A stretch of 64,000 nt of DNA, taken from positions 1,408,830 through 1,472,829 of the forward strand of contig NZ_JAAOIX010000001.1 in assembly GCF_011440395.1 (NCBI RefSeq), read 5' to 3'. This DNA is from Pseudomaricurvus alcaniphilus. GTDB lineage: Bacteria > Pseudomonadota > Gammaproteobacteria > Pseudomonadales > Cellvibrionaceae. Under the pieces are notes generated by a model that was not told the origin of the DNA, did not search any database, and saw only the letters and a list, made by a program, of their open reading frames with translations. The number at the start of each line of letters is the position of its first letter. Within the stretch, counting starts at the first letter, position 1. Both the position numbers and the translations under genes were made by a program. This document shows, piece after piece, positions 44,181 to 51,791 of the stretch.

Positions 44181-45323
44181 ATGAGAAAACTGGAGCTCGC
44201 ACTCACCGACTACGACGAGCTTGTGCACTCGGTCTACGCCGGCATCGATGAGGTGTCACCCTGGTCTTCGTTTCTGGATAGGCTGTGCACAGCCACCGGC
44301 TCCAGGGATGCCTCGCTGGTATTCAGCGTTCTCAAACCGGAGGAGAACTTCTACCTGCTGACCAATGACCGGGAGTTCTGGTCGCGCTCGACCAAAGATT
44401 CCATTCGCCATCTATTGTCCATGAGTGAAACCCTGCATATTTCGCAACCTGAACCATCGACTATCGCGGAAACCTTGCGCGCCGATCAGTTCTACAAGAG
44501 TGAACTGTATCTCAATTATTTGAAGCCCATCGGCATCCGGTTCCTGTTGAGCCAGGACCTGGCGTTCGAGGACACCTACCGGATCAAACTGTCGGTGGAA
44601 CGAACCGATGACTGTGCCGATTTTGGCGAAGCGGAGAAAGCAGTCTTTGAATGGATCACGCCACATCTTCGCCGCGCCGTGCAACTGCGGGAAGAACGCA
44701 TACAACACTCGCGTCTAAACGACATCACCAACAGCACACTGAGCAAGGTGTCGGTGGGTGCACTGACGCTGGACGCAGATGGCCGGGTAATTACTACCAA
44801 CTCAATGGCCAAGGTGATCCTCCAGGGCGGTCGCGGGCTCACCCTCCTCGAGGATCGCCTTAAAGCCACCGACCCTCGCCAGAACCAGGAGCTCAAGTCG
44901 GCCATCAAGCATGCATTGCATCTCTCAAAGACTGCCGAAACAGAACAATCCGGAACGGGCTTCAGGATCGAGAAATACCCCGGCAAGCCACAACTGGACA
45001 TGGTCATCAAGCCGATTAGCAACACCACCTATGACGGCACTAACCTGGCCTCCAGGGTGGTGATTTACCTAAACGACTGCGAGCGTTCCAATGTTGACCT
45101 CAACATCGAAATGCTGCGCAATATCTACAGCATGACACCCTGTGAAGCGCAAATAAGCGTGTACCTGGCGGAGGGGAAAACCCAGGCGCAAGTGGCTGAA
45201 TTACTGGGGGTCAGCATCAACACGGTCAAAACTCACCTGCGGGGCATCTACGACAAACTTGACGCGAAGAATCAATCACAGGTGGTCGCGATCCTTAACC
45301 GAAGCAGCGCGCGCCTACTCTAA
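44181..45323 (+). CDS. LuxR-type transcriptional regulator, paralogue of the one at 35.8 kb
   Basis: 380 residues with a C-terminal LuxR helix-turn-helix: MTPCEAQISVYLAEGKTQAQ and VAELLGVSINTVKTHLRGIY. The N-terminal 300 residues are a sensor region with the same layout as the 35806 protein; LTLDADGRVITTNSMAKVIL near 195 is PAS-like. No receiver-domain Asp motif or acyl-homoserine-lactone motif is evident. It is divergent from the SDR-flavoenzyme run and closest to the 43988 site. The gene ends ten to twelve bases before the transposase remnant, so the cluster's right edge coincides with mobile DNA. Confidence 0.88.
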   Translation: MRKLELALTDYDELVHSVYAGIDEVSPWSSFLDRLCTATGSRDASLVFSVLKPEENFYLLTNDREFWSRSTKDSIRHLLSMSETLHISQPEPSTIAETLRADQFYKSELYLNYLKPIGIRFLLSQDLAFEDTYRIKLSVERTDDCADFGEAEKAVFEWITPHLRRAVQLREERIQHSRLNDITNSTLSKVSVGALTLDADGRVITTNSMAKVILQGGRGLTLLEDRLKATDPRQNQELKSAIKHALHLSKTAETEQSGTGFRIEKYPGKPQLDMVIKPISNTTYDGTNLASRVVIYLNDCERSNVDLNIEMLRNIYSMTPCEAQISVYLAEGKTQAQVAELLGVSINTVKTHLRGIYDKLDAKNQSQVVAILNRSSARLL

Positions 45324-45334
45324 ACCCGGGAGTA

Positions 45335-45505
45335 TACCTCACCATACAAACTAAAACGGTCCACCCGATGGGCATTACCGAAGGCTTCCACAACAAAATG
45401 GAAATGATGTCGAGGAGAGCGTATGGTTTTAGAAACTTTGAGAATTACCGACTGAGAGTGCTGGCCCACTGTGGATGGGATGGCATTATTAACAGGGTTC
45501 GATGA
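45335..45505 (+). pseudogene. C-terminal remnant of an ISL3-type transposase
   Basis: A frame ending in TGA at 45503-45505 reads HPMGITEGFHNKMEMMSRRA followed by YGFRNFENYRLRVLAHCGW. This is the conserved C-terminal block of ISL3-family (IS204/IS1001-type) transposases, around the last catalytic Glu (ITEGFHNK). All the upstream part of the transposase is missing; the frame merges into the end of the LuxR-type gene. It marks an old insertion next to the tRNA fragment. The family name is from memory of the motif, and the exact IS is not known. Confidence 0.7.
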
Positions 45506-45523
45506 GTGCCCATCCCCCGTTAA

Positions 45524-45549
45524 TGGGGTAGAGCCTTATTGGGGTAGAG
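45524..45549. repeat. Direct repeat TGGGGTAGAG beside the attachment site
   Basis: TGGGGTAGAG occurs at 45524-45533 and 45540-45549, 16 bases apart, just left of the tRNA fragment. Short direct repeats flanking a recombinase crossover site can be arm-type binding sites. This is suggestive only. Confidence 0.35.
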
Positions 45550-45577
45550 ACAATGCACGTAAGTCATTGATTTTAAA

Positions 45578-45634
45578 TGGTACCAGAGGCCGGACTCGAA
45601 CCGGCACGCTTTTAAGGGCGGGGGATTTTGAATC
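45578..45634 (-). other. 3' part of a tRNA-Leu gene, likely integration (att) site
   Basis: Read on the minus strand the sequence runs from an anticodon-loop-like GATTCAAAATCC (anticodon CAA) through the T-arm GCCGGTTCGAGTCCGGC to CTCTGGTACCA, a complete tRNA 3' end. The 5' acceptor strand and D-arm that would pair with it are absent from the adjacent DNA, so this is a fragment and not a gene. A tRNA 3' end beside a tyrosine recombinase is the classic scar of site-specific integration. The full tRNA-Leu should lie at the other end of the element, to the right. Confidence 0.75.
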
Positions 45635-45764
45635 AATTACGCTTATAAAAACTTGTTTTAAATCAACATCTTAAAATATTTAAATCCTTATATATACACA
45701 CTCTATACTATTTAAGGATTCCAATATACACTCTGACTCTAACGAAAACAGGGACGTATATTCG

Positions 45765-47156
45765 ATGAAATCACAGGAAGAACTGCTTTCCGAGCTGATC
45801 AAAATTGCATCAACTGCCGACCGGGATCAGCTCGAGCAGATGATCAAAACATCACAGCACAACCGCCCTGCCCCCTCCTCCACCTCCATTCTGGTTGCCG
45901 ACAGTATACGCCTTTACAGAAACAGCGAATCGCCTTTCTGGTGGGTGTCCGTGAGCGGACTAGGACCGCGGCCCTATCGCCAGAGCACCAAGGTTTACCT
46001 CAGTGACCCGGAAAAAGCGAAATCAGAGGCAATTTCAATTGCCAGCCTGCTGAGGTATCAGCACAGCGCCGGCTTGCTCAAAGACCCCGTCAAGGGTCAC
46101 GGCGTCACCTTGGTCTGCAATGCGGTGATAAAGGAGCTGGAGGAGGCAAAAAAGAAGCGCCAAAAGGGCAGTGGAAAATCGACCCTTGAGACTTATATCA
46201 ACCACATTGCGAAATCCTTTATACCCTACTTCAGAGGCAAAACGATCGATGCTGTGACCTATGGCGCCCTGGAAGCCTATTTTCATCAGCTGCCATCGAA
46301 GAGCAAGACGCAGATCACCACCCAAAAGACGGCCATCAAGTATGTGCTCGATTACTGCCTGCGCCATGGGATTATCGCCCAAGCGGATTATCCACAGCTG
46401 CCGTCTACTTCAAAGTTCGCCAAGCAAAACGAAAAATCTTCAGAATCCCATAAGGTCTTTGAGGACTCAGACCTAAAAGTAATCCTCAGCTCATTCGATG
46501 ATTTCACCCAGGGAAAAGGCGACAAACACACCGAGCGAAGGGCGCAAAGCAAAAAGACTAGAGCCTATCGGCAACTGTTCCCCTACTACTTCCAATTCTT
46601 GTGCTCAACCGGCGTTCGTACCGGCACCGAACCCATGAACCTCAGGTGGGCCGCCATCTATGAAAGCCACTTCAATTCTGATGGCGAAGACAAGCGAGCG
46701 ATCATCGCTCACATCGGACACGGAAAAACCAGCGCGAAATCAGGCAAGAACAAAAAAGGCCGTGAGATTCTGTTGAATGGTCCCACAGCCGACATCCTCG
46801 AGCAGATCTGGCGCCACAAGTACGGCAAGGACAATGGAATACGTGAAATCATTGCCGCCAGATCAGAGGAGTATATTTTTCATACAACCGAGGGCGTACC
46901 GGACTTCTGCCGCATCATGGAGCAATACCGAAGCTACCTTGGAAACCGACTCAAACACGACTACACACTTTACAGTTGCCGGCACGAATACATCAACTGC
47001 TCGCTGCGCGCGAATGTCGATATACGGTTGATTGCCAAACAATGCGGCAACAGTGTTGCGGTTATTGAACAACACTACGAAGAGTACAAGGCCATCCATC
47101 GAGCGGCTGATATTTACACGCCTGCGGATATTGCTCGGTTTAATCAGTTCGATTAA
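45765..47156 (+). CDS. Tyrosine recombinase / site-specific integrase
   Basis: 463-residue integrase. An N-terminal core-binding region (about residues 110-210, STLETYINHIAKSFIPYFRG) precedes the catalytic domain. Catalytic residues visible: Arg in CSTGVRTGTEPMNLRW, Arg406 and His407 in YSCRHEYI, Asn429 in CGNSVAV (where many have His) and nucleophile Tyr438 in EQHYEEY. It lies 131 bases from the tRNA-Leu fragment and points away from it, the usual arrangement for an island or prophage integrase. No excisionase or phage structural gene is visible. Base composition is poorer in GC than the cluster to the left. Confidence 0.88.
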   Translation: MKSQEELLSELIKIASTADRDQLEQMIKTSQHNRPAPSSTSILVADSIRLYRNSESPFWWVSVSGLGPRPYRQSTKVYLSDPEKAKSEAISIASLLRYQHSAGLLKDPVKGHGVTLVCNAVIKELEEAKKKRQKGSGKSTLETYINHIAKSFIPYFRGKTIDAVTYGALEAYFHQLPSKSKTQITTQKTAIKYVLDYCLRHGIIAQADYPQLPSTSKFAKQNEKSSESHKVFEDSDLKVILSSFDDFTQGKGDKHTERRAQSKKTRAYRQLFPYYFQFLCSTGVRTGTEPMNLRWAAIYESHFNSDGEDKRAIIAHIGHGKTSAKSGKNKKGREILLNGPTADILEQIWRHKYGKDNGIREIIAARSEEYIFHTTEGVPDFCRIMEQYRSYLGNRLKHDYTLYSCRHEYINCSLRANVDIRLIAKQCGNSVAVIEQHYEEYKAIHRAADIYTPADIARFNQFD

Positions 47157-47368
47157 TGATGATGTTTGGCCAGGTTGGGTGCAAATTTTTGGTCAACAGC
47201 AATTAAAGAAAGAAGTGAATGCTCCGGGATTCTAGAGAAAAGCCTAAAATTTTCCAGCGAAGGCCTCAATATCAGGAGCCGAGAGACTTATTGCCGCCAA
47301 CCTCTGGGCAACATATAAAAAACGGCTGGCTAACGGCACAAGAATCAGCTATCTTATTATATATTACC

Positions 47369-47674
47369 GGGTAACGTTTAAAAAGGAGCGATCACATGGA
47401 TGAGAAAAAAGACGCGGCCGCCCTGCATGGGAGGTGACCCCTGAAAATAAGGAAGTTAAACCACGCCAGCGCAATGGCATTGAAACTGCAGCAACATACC
47501 TCTACGGAACCGCCTCACATTGCACCATAGATTGGTACACCAACAAACAACGGACGTCACGTGTGAAATGGCGAGCCACGGTGATTGATACCGAACAGGA
47601 ATTCGCGCGCGTTAGGGGTAATTTGCGCGAAGCGATTGGTGAATATATTGGTATTATTATAATAAACGTTACCC
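47369..47674. repeat. 12-bp perfect inverted repeats flanking a small frameshifted gene
   Basis: GGGTAACGTTTA at 47369-47380 and its exact complement TAAACGTTACCC at 47663-47674 enclose the small gene at 47396. Outside the perfect arms a few further bases also pair. Such an arrangement over 306 bases may be a miniature insertion element, or two ends of a regulatory structure. No flanking target duplication is obvious. The 239-base gap to the left (47157-47395) holds nothing else that I can identify. Confidence 0.5.
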
Positions 47675-47679
47675 CGTGA
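47396..47679 (+). pseudogene. Small gene broken by a frameshift in an A6 run
   Basis: From an ATG at 47396 with an excellent site (AAGGAG, seven bases upstream) the frame stops after 13 codons. Shifting by -1 at AAAAAA (47405-47410) joins MDEKK to RRGRPAWEVTPENKEVKPRQ and about 70 more residues, ending at 47679. The RGRP-containing start resembles short DNA-binding proteins of phages and islands. One missing A would explain the break; transcriptional slippage on the A-run could restore it. The rest of the sequence is not recognised. Confidence 0.5.
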
Positions 47680-48082
47680 CGAATATAATGCTGCTATCAT
47701 TTTCAAGGGCGACCCCTTCTTTTCCGCTGCACATTCAAAAGCATCTGTAGCGTTGCCACTGAGAGCAATCAACGAAAGTCCGGTGCCCAACTTTTAAAAC
47801 AGAGCACTACCGCCATCGAGGTAAAAATGAGGTGGTCGCGATCTAGGCCGACCACTGGGCTTGGCAATCAGTGGGTTATGCTATTAATCTTTATATCCAA
47901 ATACACAGAAAGCCTTTTGATTAGCGATAGGATTCTCTGCCAATTGATAGAATCACACCAGCAAGACAGCTTTATTAGTGTTGTACCCGGTGTCAATTCC
48001 CTGCTGGGTAAACGAATAACGCGGAGGTCATTGCGAAGGGTGGCAGCTGCAGAATGCGGTGAAATAAGGAACAGTACTACGA
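47680..48082. other. 403-base gap between the recombinase region and the PAS-AraC gene
   Basis: No gene that I can support. GTGGTCG...CGACCAC near 47832-47855 could form a hairpin, and CCACTG...CAGTGG follows. Open frames on either strand are short and have no ribosome site or recognisable sequence. It is probably island filler with degraded sequence. Confidence 0.4.
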
Positions 48083-48841
48083 TCAGGGCTCTTCCTGCAG
48101 ACGGCGATAATGCGTCGGCGGGCAGCCAAAGTAACGGCTAAACAAGCGCGTAAAGTAGCTTGGGTCGGCAAAACCTGAAGCCATCGCAATATCGGCGATG
48201 GGTTCGCTGCCATCGGCCAGCAAGCGCCGGGCGTGCTCGAGGCGTATTTCGTTGACAAATTGCTTGGGCGATTTATGCAGGTATTTTTTGAAGCGGCGCT
48301 CCAATGCACTTACCGATAAACAAGAGACTCGCGCTAACGCGGCGATTTCAATCTCCTCACAAAAATGGGATCGGATATAGTCAATGGACAGCTCCAGTTG
48401 CCGCACCGCAGCCAACGAAATACTGGATTTTTCCAAGCGTCGGGACAGTCCGTAGGTACCGATAATATCGCCGCTGTCCGCCAGCAGGGGGTGCTTGCTG
48501 GTTAGGAACCAACAGATCTCACCGGTGCGCAGGATATTCAACTCCAGCCTCTCCTCCACTTGCTTGCCCGCCAATACTTTGCAGTCATCCTCGATAAACT
48601 GTCGGGCAATCGCCCGTGGGGAAAAGTCCGTATCGCATTTGCCAATCAGGTCAGCAAGACCCGACACCCCGTACTGGTGGAGAAAACAGCGATTGGCGAA
48701 CATGATGCGGCTGGCGCGATCCTTGATCCAGATCAGTGTGTGCGGCAGCATATCAAAGGTATGCAATAGCTGATGTATATTCGTCTGGCTAAAAAAATAG
48801 TCGGCCATCTGCTGCCCGTCTGCCCTGCTTGGTTCCAACAC
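48083..48841 (-). CDS. AraC-family regulator with N-terminal PAS domain
   Basis: 252 residues. Residues about 20-135 form a PAS domain (LIWIKDRASRIMFANRCFLH, SKHPLLADSGDIIGTYGLSR). The C-terminal 105 residues are an AraC-type pair of helix-turn-helix motifs (LSVSALERRFKKYLHKSPKQ and IADIAMASGFADPSYFTRLF). PAS-AraC proteins sense a small molecule directly. It is divergent from the Gfo/Idh/MocA and isomerase-fold genes, 193 bases away, so it probably activates them. The 48842-49034 gap between the two is the likely promoter region; no clear operator is visible. Confidence 0.88.
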   Translation of the reverse strand: MLEPSRADGQQMADYFFSQTNIHQLLHTFDMLPHTLIWIKDRASRIMFANRCFLHQYGVSGLADLIGKCDTDFSPRAIARQFIEDDCKVLAGKQVEERLELNILRTGEICWFLTSKHPLLADSGDIIGTYGLSRRLEKSSISLAAVRQLELSIDYIRSHFCEEIEIAALARVSCLSVSALERRFKKYLHKSPKQFVNEIRLEHARRLLADGSEPIADIAMASGFADPSYFTRLFSRYFGCPPTHYRRLQEEP

Positions 48842-49034
48842 GGCTACAACCTCCAGGAATACGCACGCCGAATTTGTCCAGATTATACCGTAATTCCTGC
48901 TAACGCAGAGCCGACCCCTCCGTTAAGCTTTATGCAGAAATCTCCACCGCCCGCCTACCACGGCAGGCGAGCCAATTGCTATACGGGATTAACCTTTCCC
49001 GCGCAAAACAACCAACATTAAGCAGGAGAATAAC

Positions 49035-50195
49035 ATGGCCAAGATTCGCATGGGTATGGTCGGCGGCGGCGAAGGCGCCTTTATCGGCTCAGTCCACCGC
49101 CTGGCCGCCTTCCTCGACGGCGAGGTAGAACTGGTGTGCGGCGCCTTCAGCAGCAACGCCGAACGCGCCCAACGCTCCGGTGCAGCCCTGCATCTGCCAC
49201 CGGAGCGGAGCTACATTAGCTACCAGCAGATGATGGCGGCCGAAGCGGCCCTGCCCGCCGACCAACGCATGCAATTTGTTGCGATCGTCACCCCCAACCA
49301 CCTGCATTTCCCGGTGGCCGAGGCGGCCCTGCAAGCGGGCTTCCACGTGCTCTCGGACAAGCCCGCTACTTTCAATCTCGACGAGGCCCTGAAACTGCGC
49401 GAGATCGTCCGCGACACCGGCCTGCTGTACAGCCTCACCCACACCTACACCGGCTACCCACTGGTGAAAGAGGCGCGCGAACGAGTGGCCGCCGGTGCCC
49501 TCGGCAAGATCCGCAAAGTGGTGGTGGAATACCCCCAGGGTTGGCTCGCCGAACGCCAGGAAGACGCCGATAACAAGCAGGCCGCCTGGCGCCTGGACCC
49601 CAGCAGGGCCGGCATCAGCAGCTGCATGGGCGATATCGGCGTGCACGCCGCCAATCTGGCGGAATACGTGACCGGACTGCAGATCAGTGAAGTCTGTGCC
49701 GACCTCACCGCCTTTGTCGAAGGCCGCAGCCTGGATGACGACGGCGCCATGCTGCTGCGCTTCAACAGCGGCGCCAAAGGCGTACTGATGGCCAGCCAGG
49801 TCAGCGTCGGCGAAGAGAACGCCCTGCGCATCCGTATCTACGGTGAACAGGGCGGACTGGAGTGGTCGCAGCAGGAGCCCAACACTCTTTGGCTGAAGTG
49901 GAACGACCGCCCCACTGAGATGCTGCGTACCGGTGGCGGCTACCTGGGCCGCCTGGCTGTAGCCAATACCCGTACCCCGGGTGGCCACCCGGAGGGTTAC
50001 CTCGAGGCCTTCGCCAACCTTTACATGGCCTTTGCCGGCCAGATTCGCGCCCACGCAGCAGGTACTCCACCGGGCGAACGCGCCGCCGACCTGCCCGGCA
50101 TCGAGGACGCCGTGCGCGGCATGGCGTTTATCGAGCTGGCGGTGGCGGCCAGTGCCAGCGACGTGAAATGGCACCCGTTTCCCAATCACGGGTAA
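49035..50195 (+). CDS. Gfo/Idh/MocA-family sugar oxidoreductase
   Basis: NAD(P)-dependent enzyme of 386 residues. The N-terminal Rossmann domain reads RMGMVGGGEGAFIGSVHRLA, with the family's catalytic Lys in SDKPATFN (about 103-110; the usual motif is EKP). The C-terminal domain has SSCMGDIGVHAANLAEYVTG, a conserved His-containing helix. GC-rich. Members oxidise or reduce hydroxyls of sugars, inositols and their derivatives, including C3 of glucosides. The isomerase-fold gene follows 57 bases downstream. This pair may process the keto-sugar released by the deglycosidase further right, which is inference. Confidence 0.88.
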   Translation: MAKIRMGMVGGGEGAFIGSVHRLAAFLDGEVELVCGAFSSNAERAQRSGAALHLPPERSYISYQQMMAAEAALPADQRMQFVAIVTPNHLHFPVAEAALQAGFHVLSDKPATFNLDEALKLREIVRDTGLLYSLTHTYTGYPLVKEARERVAAGALGKIRKVVVEYPQGWLAERQEDADNKQAAWRLDPSRAGISSCMGDIGVHAANLAEYVTGLQISEVCADLTAFVEGRSLDDDGAMLLRFNSGAKGVLMASQVSVGEENALRIRIYGEQGGLEWSQQEPNTLWLKWNDRPTEMLRTGGGYLGRLAVANTRTPGGHPEGYLEAFANLYMAFAGQIRAHAAGTPPGERAADLPGIEDAVRGMAFIELAVAASASDVKWHPFPNHG

Positions 50196-50252
50196 CCCAC
50201 ACTGATCGATAACATTGCTAAACCACACCGAACAATTTTGGAGATACCCATC

Positions 50253-51308
50253 ATGACACAGATGCAAGGCCCGGCCATTTTCCTGGCCCAGTTCGCCGGC
50301 AGTGAGCCCCCCTTCGACAATTTGAAAAACATCTGCCGCTGGGCCGGCGGCCTGGGTTACAAGGGCGTGCAGATTCCCACCTGGGAGTCGAGCTTGATTG
50401 ACCTCAAGCGCGCCGCCGAGAGTAAAGACTATTGCGATGAGCTGAAAGGCATCTGCGCCGAAGGCGGAGTGCAGATCACCGAGCTATCCACCCACCTGCA
50501 GGGCCAGCTGGTAGCTGTGCACCCGGCCTACGACGAGCTGTTTGACGGCTTTGCCCCGGCCGAACTGCGCGGCAAACCCCAGGCGCGGCGCGAATGGGCC
50601 GAACAACAGCTGCGGCTGGCAGCCAAAGCCAGCGGCAACCTCGGCCTGAGTGAGCATGTCACTTTCTCCGGCGCCCTGCTCTGGCACACCGTCTACCCCT
50701 GGCCCCAACGCCCGGCGGGCCTGGTGGAAACCGGCTTCCGCGAGCTGGCCGATCGCTGGCTGCCGATCCTCGATGCCTTTGACGCGGCGGGTGTCAACCT
50801 GTGCTACGAGATCCATCCCGGTGAGGACCTGCACGACGGCGTCACCTTCGAGCGCTTCCTCGAAGCCACCGGCAACCACCACCGCTGCCAAATCCTGTAC
50901 GACCCCAGCCACTTCGTGCTGCAGCAGCTTGACTATGTGCAGTTCATCGACTTCTACCACGAGCGCATCAAGATGTTCCACGTCAAGGACGCCGAATTTG
51001 TGGCCAACGGCCGCAGCGGCATCTACGGCGGCTACCAGGACTGGAAAGACCGCCCCGGCCGCTTCCGCTCTCTGGGCGACGGCCAGGTGGATTTCAGCGC
51101 GATCTTCAGTCAATTCGCCAAGTACGGCTTCGAGGGCTGGGCGGTACTGGAGTGGGAGTGCTGCCTCAAGCACCCCGAGGACGGCGCCCGCGAAGGGGTC
51201 GACTTTATCAAACGCCACATCATCCGCACCACCGACAAGGCCTTTGACGATTTCGCTGGCAGCGGCAATAATGAAGCAGCCAACCGCCGTATTTTGGGCC
51301 TGAAATAA
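50253..51308 (+). CDS. Sugar isomerase/epimerase-fold protein paired with the oxidoreductase
   Basis: 351 residues from the ATG at 50253 (TTGGAG upstream). A TIM-barrel protein of the xylose-isomerase-like superfamily; the likely metal ligands are Glu in CYEIHPGED, Asp in ILYDPSHFVLQQ, His in MFHVKDAEF and Glu in VLEWECC. It is longer than hydroxypyruvate-isomerase types and has an insert near 65-105. A similar gene pair, oxidoreductase plus isomerase-fold protein, occurs in polyol and keto-sugar pathways. It may isomerise a 3-keto sugar or its derivative. Transcription after it runs into the remains of an opposite-strand gene. Confidence 0.85.
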   Translation: MTQMQGPAIFLAQFAGSEPPFDNLKNICRWAGGLGYKGVQIPTWESSLIDLKRAAESKDYCDELKGICAEGGVQITELSTHLQGQLVAVHPAYDELFDGFAPAELRGKPQARREWAEQQLRLAAKASGNLGLSEHVTFSGALLWHTVYPWPQRPAGLVETGFRELADRWLPILDAFDAAGVNLCYEIHPGEDLHDGVTFERFLEATGNHHRCQILYDPSHFVLQQLDYVQFIDFYHERIKMFHVKDAEFVANGRSGIYGGYQDWKDRPGRFRSLGDGQVDFSAIFSQFAKYGFEGWAVLEWECCLKHPEDGAREGVDFIKRHIIRTTDKAFDDFAGSGNNEAANRRILGLK

Positions 51309-51324
51309 CCGCAGCACGGGCGAT

Positions 51325-51558
51325 GAGCGAGGATGGTGGCGATAAAGTCCGGCACTCCAGCCATTATCGCGCAGGGGGAGTCAGTGGTTGGGGTGATCAT
51401 TTCCGACAAAAGGGCCCCGGTCTGCTGCAGGCCCTCATGGAAGATGACGTTGGTCAGGCACGGGTTGATCAGAGCTGCTGCCAACAATGCTTGCGATACG
51501 CTTGCGCTGACGACGCCACGGGGCCCGCCTGCAGAATTTCTCTCCTTGACGTTCTCAT
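51325..51558 (-). pseudogene. Frameshifted remnant of a gluconate-2-dehydrogenase subunit 3-type gene
   Basis: The ATG at 51558 has GGAGGAG eight bases upstream and starts MRTSRREILQAG, a twin-arginine-type export signal. A frame change then leads into SQALLAAALINPCLTNVIFH and TPTTDSPCAIMAGVPDFIAT, which match the start of subunit 3 proteins (compare TIPDTETPGALAVNVPAFIS in the intact gene at 61872). It ends abruptly where the neighbouring isomerase-fold gene stops. The 233 bases to its left (51559-51791) show no gene. Probably the scar of a lost second dehydrogenase. Confidence 0.65.
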
Positions 51559-51791
51559 AGGTACGACTCCTCCATCAGAGCTAACATTTCAGAGCCCCGG
51601 ACGCCAAGGTATTTCCACTGTACCCACTACATCCACAGGCTAATACTGCGGCAGCTGAGCTGCCAGAACTGGTGCCAGTGGAACCCGCCGAGCGCTCAAG
51701 AATACACCCGGGCTTTATCAGATTGCTATCCATGCCACTGTACTTGACCGCAACAAGCTCACCCAACAAGCGCTATTATGACCCGTAATAT

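Noticed and set aside
47396..47440. Programmed -1 ribosomal frameshift at A6
   Set aside because: The A-run is in the wrong phase for a canonical slippery heptamer read as A-AAA-AAG, so a deletion or transcriptional slippage is more likely.
45280..47844. The 14-mer AGGTGGTCGCGATC occurs at 45280 and 47830 around the integrase
   Set aside because: Several random 14-base repeats are expected in a window of this size, one copy is inside the LuxR-type gene, and the flanks do not match, so I do not treat it as the att core.
49089..50267. Open frame of 392 codons on the minus strand opposite the Gfo/Idh gene
   Set aside because: Antisense shadow in GC-rich sequence; the plus-strand gene has full family motifs.
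51581..51769. Minus-strand frame with a Ser/Gly-rich stretch, first taken as an amidase signature fragment
   Set aside because: The GSSGGS-type order is not kept and nothing else of an amidase is visible. Left as unassigned sequence.
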